The notes under the pieces: generated by a model
Databases searched by the model: none
What the model was told of the DNA's origin: nothing
The model's input: the letters and a program-made list of their open reading frames with translations, nothing else
In this document: positions 58,678 to 64,000 of the stretch, one piece after another
How the letters are laid out: each line of letters starts with the position of its first letter
How positions within the stretch are numbered: the first letter of the stretch is position 1
Translations under genes and position numbers: made by a program
NCBI GenBank assembly: GCA_964453335.1
Contig: CAYVOK010000009.1
Coordinates: 58,141 to 122,140, forward strand
DNA: 64,000 nucleotides
Origin: VGBO01 sp964453335
Lineage (GTDB): Bacteria; Actinomycetota; Acidimicrobiia; Acidimicrobiales; CAIXPF01
Reading direction: 5' to 3'

Positions 58678-59613
58678 GTGACCGTCCCGCTGCTCGACCG
58701 CCGGCTGGTGGTCGTCACGGGCAAGGGAGGCGTCGGCAAGACCACCGTCGCCGCTGCGCTCGCGACCGCTGCAGCAGCGTCGGGTCGTCGGGTCCTCGCC
58801 TGTGAGGTCGACGCCACCGGCGCCCTCGCGGCCGCGCTCGGCGTCGCCCCGGTCGGCTACGAACCCCGTCGGGTCGGGCCGCGTCTCGACGTGATGGCGA
58901 TGGACACCGAGGCGTCGCTGCGGGAGTACCTGCGGCGCTATCTGCGGGTGCCGTCCGTCGGACGGCTCGCCCCGCTCGCGGCGATCTTCGACTTCGTCGC
59001 CACCGCCGCTCCCGGGGTGCGGGAGATCCTGACCATCGGGAAACTCGCCTACGAGGTGAAGCGGGGGGCCTACGACCTCGTCGTCGCCGACACCGTCGCC
59101 ACCGGGCACGTCGTCGCGCAACTTGCCGCCCCGGCGACGATCGGCGAGCTGGTGCCGGTCGGCGCGATCCGGGAGCAGGCGACATGGATGCAGGACATCC
59201 TCGCCGACCCGGCGCGGACCGGGGTCGCCGTCGTGACCACCCCCGACGAGCTGCCCGTCGCCGAGACCGTCGACCTCGTCGGTGCGATCCGGGACGCCAC
59301 CGTCGTCGACGTCGCAGCCGTGATCCTGAACCGGATGCCCGCTGCGCCGGCCGCCGCGGCCGGTGCGCCTGTCGACCTGTTCGCAGCCGCGACCGTGGCA
59401 CGGCTGCGGGACGAGGTCGGTGGCGGCGTCGACGTCGTCCTCGACACCCTCGAACGGGCGCGACGGCGCCACGAACGGGCCTGCGAGCGGGTCGCCCCGC
59501 TCGACACGGTCGAGGGCGTGGCCCGCCACACCTTCCCCGAACTCGTCGACCACCCGCCGGGTGCCCGTGCCACCGGGGTGCTCGCCGACCTCGTGATCGA
59601 GGGTGCGTGGTGA
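58678..59613 (+). CDS. ArsA/Get3-family ATPase, first paralogue
   Basis: This 311-aa protein has the deviant Walker A GKGGVGKTT with its signature lysine, CEVDATGALAAALG (Switch I-like), VADTVATGH (Switch II-like) and TTPDELPVAETVDL. It belongs to the actinobacterial pair resembling Rv3679/Rv3680. It is probably a dimeric ATPase acting on membrane proteins or an efflux partner. GTG 58678; GTGA overlap with the second gene. Confidence 0.88.
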   Translation: MTVPLLDRRLVVVTGKGGVGKTTVAAALATAAAASGRRVLACEVDATGALAAALGVAPVGYEPRRVGPRLDVMAMDTEASLREYLRRYLRVPSVGRLAPLAAIFDFVATAAPGVREILTIGKLAYEVKRGAYDLVVADTVATGHVVAQLAAPATIGELVPVGAIREQATWMQDILADPARTGVAVVTTPDELPVAETVDLVGAIRDATVVDVAAVILNRMPAAPAAAAGAPVDLFAAATVARLRDEVGGGVDVVLDTLERARRRHERACERVAPLDTVEGVARHTFPELVDHPPGARATGVLADLVIEGAW

Positions 59614-60734
59614 CCGACGCGTCGGTCGTCCTCGTCTGCGGTCCCGGCGGGGTCGGCAAGACGACGGTCGCCGCAGCGATCGCTGCCGCCACGGCTGCGC
59701 GACGGGACGCACGCGTGCTCGTCGTCACGGTCGACCCGGCCCGCCGGCTCGCCGACGCGCTCGGCATCAGCACGATCGGCAACGCTGAGACCGTCGTCGA
59801 CCCCTGGCGGTTCCCGGAGCCCCCGCGCGGGACCCTCGCCGCGGCGATGCTCGACACCGTCGCGTCGTGGGAGGACCTGGTGCGCCGCAACGCACCCGAC
59901 GTCGCGACGGCGGACGCACTGCTCGCGAACCCGCTGTACCGCACGGTCACGTCGCGGTTCGCCCACAGCCACGACTACCTGGCCCTCGAACGCCTCCACG
60001 ACCTGCGGGCGTCGGGTCGCTACGACGTGGTGGTCGTCGACACGCCGCCGAGCCGTTCGGCGCTCGACGTGCTCGACGCGCCGCGCCGCACCGCCGAGTT
60101 CTTCTCGTCCCGCCTGCTGCGCTGGCTCGTGCCGGCCGGACGGTCGGCGGCGGCGCGCCCGTTCCGGCTCGTCGCCGACCGGCTCCTCGGGGCGCGCTTC
60201 GTCGCGGACGTCACCGAGTTCTTCACCCGCCTCGCCACCCTCGAGGAGGGGCTCGTCCGCCGGACCGCCGAGATCGAGGCGACGCTGCGGGACGGGTCGA
60301 CGTCGTTCGTGGTGGTGACGACCGCGGAGGACGGCCCGGCGGCGGAAGCGGCGGCGCTCGTCGGGGCGCTCGGCGAACGGGGGCTCGCGGTCGACACCGT
60401 GGTGTGCAACCGGATGGCCGAACGGACCGTGCTCGACCCCGCTGCGAAGGAGGCGGCCCGCAGCCTCGGCCGCCATGCCGACCTGTTGGCGGCCCGGCTC
60501 GGTGCGGCGCCCGCGGACGACGTCGCAGCGACCGCCCGGATGCTCGCCATGGCCGGTTCGTCCTTCGCCGACGAGCGTGTCGTCGCGGCACGCCAGCACC
60601 GGGTCGCGGAGGAACTCGCCGCGCTCGCCCCGAAGCTGGTGCGCCTGCCGCGTCTCGACGGCGACGACGCCGCGTCGGGTGACGTCACCGACGTCGGGGG
60701 GCTCGTGGAGCTCGGCGGGCTCGTCCTCGACTGA
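59610..60734 (+). CDS. ArsA/Get3-family ATPase, second paralogue
   Basis: This 374-aa protein has CGPGGVGKTTVAAAIAAATA, VTVDPARRLADALG, VVVDTPPSRSALDVLDAP, SFVVVTTAEDGPAAEA and VVCNRM. Its P-loop reads PGGVGKTT, so the signature lysine of the deviant Walker A is replaced by proline, unlike the first paralogue. The two proteins overlap at GTGA and likely form a heterodimer (inference). A long insertion (about 135-225) may hold client-binding helices. Confidence 0.88.
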   Translation: MTDASVVLVCGPGGVGKTTVAAAIAAATAARRDARVLVVTVDPARRLADALGISTIGNAETVVDPWRFPEPPRGTLAAAMLDTVASWEDLVRRNAPDVATADALLANPLYRTVTSRFAHSHDYLALERLHDLRASGRYDVVVVDTPPSRSALDVLDAPRRTAEFFSSRLLRWLVPAGRSAAARPFRLVADRLLGARFVADVTEFFTRLATLEEGLVRRTAEIEATLRDGSTSFVVVTTAEDGPAAEAAALVGALGERGLAVDTVVCNRMAERTVLDPAAKEAARSLGRHADLLAARLGAAPADDVAATARMLAMAGSSFADERVVAARQHRVAEELAALAPKLVRLPRLDGDDAASGDVTDVGGLVELGGLVLD

Positions 60735-60745
60735 GTGGGCGCACG

Positions 60746-60751
60746 TAGGCT
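60746..60751 (+). promoter_or_regulatory. Putative -10 element of the sensor kinase gene
   Basis: TAGGCT, seven bases, then GTG 60759; this sets the start 24 bases inside the longest frame. Confidence 0.55.
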
Positions 60752-60758
60752 CGTCACC

Positions 60759-62207
60759 GTGTTCAGCCTCGCCGAGCTCGCCCGGGTGCACAGCACGCTC
60801 GGCGAGGACGACATCGAGCACCTGCAGCGGCTCGTCGCCGGGTGGGCGCTCCTCGCCGACCTGTCGTTCTCCGATCTCCTGCTCGTCGCGCCCGAGCGTG
60901 ACGGCGGCCTCGTCGTGCTCGGCCAGGTCCGACCGTCGACGAGCCGGACCGTGAACCACGCCGACCTCGTCGGCCGGATGCTGCCGCTGGTGGAACGTCC
61001 GCTCGTGGAACGCACGCTCGTCGACGGGTACACGTCGACCGGCGAGGAGGGCGGCCCCGACGAACCGCGCCGGGTGGTCGCCGTGCCCGTCCGACGTGCC
61101 GGTGCGGTGGTCGCCGTGCTCGTCGCCGAGTCGCCGTCGGAGGGCGGTCGTCGGGTCGGTGGTCTCGAGAAGGCGTATCTCGGCGTGTTCGACCGGTTCG
61201 TGGCGATGATCGCCGCCGGCTCCTTCCCCTATCCGCACGGCGACGTGCCGATCGACGCCGGCCCCCGGGTCGGCGACGGCGTCCTCGTCCTCGACCGCGA
61301 GGGTCGGGTCACCTACGGCTCACCGAACGCGAACTCGGCGCTGCACCGCCTCGGTGTACTCGCCCAGGTCGAGGGACGGTCGCTCGCGCAGCTCGGCCTC
61401 GACGACGGTGTGGTGCGGGCGGCGACGACGACGGCACGCCCGCAGGCGACCGAGCTCACCCGGGGGATGAACACCCATGTCGAGGTGCACTGCCTGCCCC
61501 TCCTCGACGACGGGGACCCTGGTGGGAGTCTGCTGCTCGTGCGAGACGTGTCGGCCGTGCGTCGCCTCGACCGGTTGCTCGTCTCGAAGGACACGTACAT
61601 TCGGGAGATCCACCACCGGGTGAAGAACAACCTGCAGACGATCTCGTCGTTGCTGCGATTGCAGGCGCGCCGCGTTTCCTCACCCGAGGCTCGGGCGGCC
61701 ATCGAGGACTCGGTCCGGCGGATCGCGTCGATCGCCGTGGTGCACGAGACGCTCGCGCTCGAGGCTGGTGACGACGTCTCCTTCGGCGAGATCGCCCGAC
61801 CGATCGTGCGGATGGCCGAGGAGTCGGTGACGACCCCGGTTCGGTTCCGTCTCGACGCCGACCCGGTCGCGCTGCCCGCCGAGATCGCCACGCCTCTCGC
61901 ACTCGTGCTCACCGAGCTCGTGCAGAACGCCGTATCCCACGGCTATCCGGCCGGGGCGGGCGAGGGCGTCGTCGACATCACGTTGCGGGTGCAGCCCGAT
62001 CGTCTGGCGCTCACGGTGCGCGACGACGGGGTGGGACTCGACGCCGCGGCGACGCAGCCGTCGAGTTCGACGGGCCTCGGTCTGTCGATCATCCGCGCGC
62101 TCGTCGAGGGCGAACTGTGCGGGACCCTCACCCTCGGGGACCGTACCGACGGTCGTCCGGGCGCCGAGGCGCTCGTCGACGTGCCGGTCGCCCGTACCAC
62201 CGCCTGA
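60759..62207 (+). CDS. pdtaS: PdtaS-like soluble sensor histidine kinase
   Basis: This 482-aa protein has an N-terminal GAF-type domain (1-150), a PAS domain (about 168-275), then HisKA_2 with EIHHRVKNNLQTISSLLRLQARR (phospho-acceptor H285 or H286) and a HATPase domain (LTELVQNAVSHGY, VRDDGVGL, GLGLSIIRALV). No membrane segment is present. It matches PdtaS, which signals to an ANTAR antiterminator; that regulator is not in the window. A WhiB gene converges on it, as at the mycobacterial pdtaS-whiB1 locus. Confidence 0.92.
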   Translation: MFSLAELARVHSTLGEDDIEHLQRLVAGWALLADLSFSDLLLVAPERDGGLVVLGQVRPSTSRTVNHADLVGRMLPLVERPLVERTLVDGYTSTGEEGGPDEPRRVVAVPVRRAGAVVAVLVAESPSEGGRRVGGLEKAYLGVFDRFVAMIAAGSFPYPHGDVPIDAGPRVGDGVLVLDREGRVTYGSPNANSALHRLGVLAQVEGRSLAQLGLDDGVVRAATTTARPQATELTRGMNTHVEVHCLPLLDDGDPGGSLLLVRDVSAVRRLDRLLVSKDTYIREIHHRVKNNLQTISSLLRLQARRVSSPEARAAIEDSVRRIASIAVVHETLALEAGDDVSFGEIARPIVRMAEESVTTPVRFRLDADPVALPAEIATPLALVLTELVQNAVSHGYPAGAGEGVVDITLRVQPDRLALTVRDDGVGLDAAATQPSSSTGLGLSIIRALVEGELCGTLTLGDRTDGRPGAEALVDVPVARTTA

Positions 62208-62219
62208 GGCGGCGAGGGA

Positions 62220-62516
62220 TCAGGAGACGTCGCGGCGGCGGACCAGCCAGGTCTTGCGCAGACGGCGGCGCTCGTCCTCGGACGTGCCGCCCCAGATCCC
62301 GGAGTCCTGGTTGGTGAGCAGGGCGAACTCGAGGCAGGGCTCGGTCACGGGGCAGGCATCGCACACGGACTTGGCCGTGGCGATCTGCTCGAGGGCGGGA
62401 CCGGTGGTGCCCACCGGGAAGAACAGGTCCGGGCTCGTGTCACGGCATGCCGAGAGATCGCGCCAGTCGTCGTTCTCGGCGGCGAGCGTGAGATTCCGGG
62501 AGGAGGAGAGAGCCAC
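62220..62516 (-). CDS. whiB1: WhiB family iron-sulfur regulator
   Basis: This 98-aa protein starts at GTG 62516, with AAGGAA seven bases upstream. Cluster ligands are C24 (LSACRD), C52 and C55 (CDACP) and C61 (TEPCLEFA). GIWGGTSEDERRRLR is the beta-turn and basic DNA-binding segment. Locus and size favour WhiB1 over WhiB2 or 4, but the symbol is provisional. WhiB1 is a NO-sensitive [4Fe-4S] partner of the primary sigma factor. Confidence 0.95.
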   Translation of the reverse strand: MALSSSRNLTLAAENDDWRDLSACRDTSPDLFFPVGTTGPALEQIATAKSVCDACPVTEPCLEFALLTNQDSGIWGGTSEDERRRLRKTWLVRRRDVS

Positions 62517-62553
62517 GGGAAAGTTCCTTGCAACACCCAACGGGGACCGAGGG

Positions 62554-62594
62554 ACGGTACCGGCGGCGTGCCCGCGACGCAATGGTCGCGCGAC
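62554..62594 (-). promoter_or_regulatory. whiB promoter with upstream palindrome
   Basis: On the minus strand a -35-like TTGCGT (62577-62582) is separated by 17 bp from a -10 TACCGT (62554-62559). Immediately upstream of the -35 is the 10-bp palindrome GTCGCGCGAC (62585-62594), a possible regulator site. The leader is about 30 nt. Confidence 0.55.
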
Positions 62595-62612
62595 GAAATC
62601 TTCTCGGAATCC

Positions 62613-63530
62613 TCACGGAGTGACGAATGTCACGCCACCCGGGGTGAAGGTGATCGTGGCTGAGACGCGGGGGGCGACCACCTCGCCGTCGACCTGCACC
62701 GGCACCGGACGGTCTGCGGTGACCACCACCGGGCCGGTCGCGTCGAGGCGTCCCAGCCGTGCACCGATCACCCCGCCACGGGCGGTCACGGCCCGCAGGC
62801 CGTCGACCAGGGTGGCGGCGCCGAGGGACCGGAGCAGCAGCACCGTCCCCTGCGTCCGGTCCGCCCGGGGCAGCAGGTCGACCCCGAGTGCACCGAGCCA
62901 GACGTAGGGCGACCGGGCGAGCGCGACCACCCAGCGGCCACGGTGGCGGCGACCTGCACCGTCGACGACGTCGAGGCGCGGCCCGCCGCGACCGAGCGGC
63001 CCGACGGCCATCTCCGTGCCGAGACACCAGAGGAACCAGATCCCCCGCAGGCGGTGCTTGCGGGAGGGGTGCGCCTCGGCCCGTGCGACGACGGCGGCGT
63101 CGAGCCCGACACCGGCGTTCGCGAGGAACACGCGGTCGTCGAGGCGGCCGACCGTGCCGGTTGCGCGCCGACCGGCCCGCAGCGCCGACACGAGCTGGCC
63201 GAGCGCCCGGTCGGGCCGACGCTCGAAGCCGAGGGAACGGGCGACGACGTTCGTGGAACCGGCGGGGAACGGTGCGACGGCGGCGTGCGGCCCCGGTGCG
63301 GCGAGGAGGCCGGCGACCACACCGTTGAGCGTGCCGTCGCCGCCGACGACGACGATCACGTCGGCCGACGCGTGGGCGCGACCGGCCTCGACGGCGTCAC
63401 CCGCACGACCGGTCCGTACCACGGTGACCGTCGCCGGCACCGCCGCGACGGCCCGGACCACCCGGTCGGGGAGCTCCGGATCGGCGACGACCGACGTCGC
63501 CACCGGGTTCGTGACCACGACGACCTGCAT
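62613..63530 (-). CDS. Diacylglycerol kinase-like lipid kinase
   Basis: This 305-aa protein starts at ATG 63530. It has VVTNPVATS, VVVGGDGTLNGVVAGLLAAP (the GGDGT catalytic nucleotide loop), FPAGSTNVVARSLG, VFLANAGVGLDAAVVARAE and, near the C-terminus, VPVQVDGEVV. It is a DgkB/YegS-type enzyme that phosphorylates diacylglycerol or a related lipid. In mycobacteria a relative also lies near whiB1. The promoter hexamer CAGAAT precedes the ATG by seven bases. Confidence 0.93.
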   Translation of the reverse strand: MQVVVVTNPVATSVVADPELPDRVVRAVAAVPATVTVVRTGRAGDAVEAGRAHASADVIVVVGGDGTLNGVVAGLLAAPGPHAAVAPFPAGSTNVVARSLGFERRPDRALGQLVSALRAGRRATGTVGRLDDRVFLANAGVGLDAAVVARAEAHPSRKHRLRGIWFLWCLGTEMAVGPLGRGGPRLDVVDGAGRRHRGRWVVALARSPYVWLGALGVDLLPRADRTQGTVLLLRSLGAATLVDGLRAVTARGGVIGARLGRLDATGPVVVTADRPVPVQVDGEVVAPRVSATITFTPGGVTFVTP

Positions 63531-63537
63531 CGACACG

Positions 63538-63543
63538 ATTCTG
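63538..63543 (-). promoter_or_regulatory. Putative -10 element of the lipid kinase gene
   Basis: On the minus strand CAGAAT, seven bases, then ATG 63530. Confidence 0.45.
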
Positions 63544-63571
63544 CGCTCCCGTGCAGCACGGCGCCGGTGAT

Positions 63572-63600
63572 TTGGCAGAACGCCGGGTGCGGGCGAGAAT
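63572..63600 (+). promoter_or_regulatory. etfB promoter (-35 and -10)
   Basis: TTGGCA (63572-63577), a 17-bp spacer, and GAGAAT (63595-63600) are followed by six bases and ATG 63607. The element spacing is ideal and the transcript would be leaderless. Confidence 0.6.
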
Positions 63601-63606
63601 ACGCAC

Positions 63607-64000
63607 ATGCATGTCGTCGTCTGCGTGAAGCAGATCCCGGACCCTGCCGAGCCGGGGTCGCTCGACCCGTCCACCAAGACGCTGAAGCGTGACCAGAAGC
63701 TGATCCTCGACGAAGCCGACTCGTACGGCGTCGAGATGGCGCTGCAGCTCGTCGACGCCGCCGGCGGCGGGAGCGTCTCGCTCGTGTCGATGGCGCCGAA
63801 CGGCGAGACCGCCGGTCTGCGCACCGCGCTCGCCATGGGTGCCGCCGATGCGATCCTCGTGTCGGACCCGGCACTGCAGGGCACCGACGCCCTCGGCACC
63901 GCCCGGGTGCTCGCAGCGGCGATCGGCCGGTCGACCCCCGACCTGGTGCTCACGGCGACCGAGTCCTCCGACGGCTACACCGGCACCGTGCCGATGCAGG
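63607..64000 (+). CDS. etfB: Electron transfer flavoprotein beta subunit, N-terminal part
   Basis: The 131 residues visible read MHVVVCVKQIPDPAEPG, ILDEADSYGVEMALQLVDAAGG, VSLVSMAPNGETAGLRTALAMGAADAILVSD and DLVLTATESSDGYTGTVPMQ, matching EtfB, which carries the AMP site and joins EtfA to transfer electrons from acyl-CoA dehydrogenases to the quinone pool. The gene runs off the window, so etfA is not seen. Confidence 0.95.
   Translation, partial: MHVVVCVKQIPDPAEPGSLDPSTKTLKRDQKLILDEADSYGVEMALQLVDAAGGGSVSLVSMAPNGETAGLRTALAMGAADAILVSDPALQGTDALGTARVLAAAIGRSTPDLVLTATESSDGYTGTVPMQ

Overview
The window is 64 kb of very high-GC, gene-dense chromosome from an actinobacterium. Supporting signs are a WhiB protein, a DUF222/HNH protein, a class E sortase, DUF3107 and DUF1918 proteins, an SufR-type regulator next to mrp, and a mec-cysO-cysM ... 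rph-rdgB order like that of mycobacteria. DUF4214 surface proteins together with a complete Ccm (System I) cytochrome c operon suggest an Acidimicrobiia/Ilumatobacter-like lineage; this placement is inference. The sequence is a draft scaffold. Each of its two 100-N gaps is flanked by the same 55 bp on both sides, so both look like overlapping contig ends rather than missing DNA, and removing the duplicate restores an open frame in each case. No CRISPR array, insertion sequence, prophage or tRNA was seen.

Layout. 1-7196: end of an FHA protein, a CPA2 antiporter, an Hsp70-like ATPase with a membrane anchor and a PknH-like outer domain, divergent from a soluble Ser/Thr kinase coupled to an arylformamidase-like hydrolase. 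7204-11883: cupin, nitronate monooxygenase and P450 operon, pirin, ADP-ribosylglycohydrolase. 11947-17943: MFS, VOC, and an operon DedA-alcohol dehydrogenase-thermonuclease lipoprotein-LLM oxidoreductase that shares a bidirectional promoter with a TauE exporter. 17974-25929: acyltransferase-SGNH, a GIDE-LemA fusion and LemA, LCP, LOG, nitroreductase, ZIP. 26378-28544: DUF4287/DUF1801 protein across gap 1, SRPBCC protein, tmRNA and smpB. 29062-32781: mec-cysO-cysM, a PEBP-like protein, rph, rdgB. 32821-34712: HNH and DM13 proteins.

34709-42895 is a cell-surface locus: a Wzm/Wzt polysaccharide exporter, two GT4 glycosyltransferases, a PGRP-type amidase with DUF4214 repeats nested inside it, and a SpoIID/DUF4214 protein. 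43007-48667: SDR, a possible ring-cleavage dioxygenase plus hydratase pair, Nei glycosylase, a seven-repeat propeller protein across gap 2, TetR, and a 70-aa biotinyl protein. 48670-56486: Septum_form lipoprotein, class E sortase, then ccmABCDEFGHI, mostly overlapping stop-to-start. 56490-63530: sufR/mrp with a palindromic operator, DUF3107, tandem Get3/ArsA ATPases, a PdtaS-type sensor kinase, WhiB, and a diacylglycerol kinase-like protein. The window ends inside etfB.

Regulation. Many first-in-operon genes show a hexamer close to TANNNT followed by 6-8 bases and directly by ATG or GTG. This is the spacing expected for leaderless transcripts, and it was used to choose several starts. Inside operons, ATGA and GTGA overlaps are frequent.
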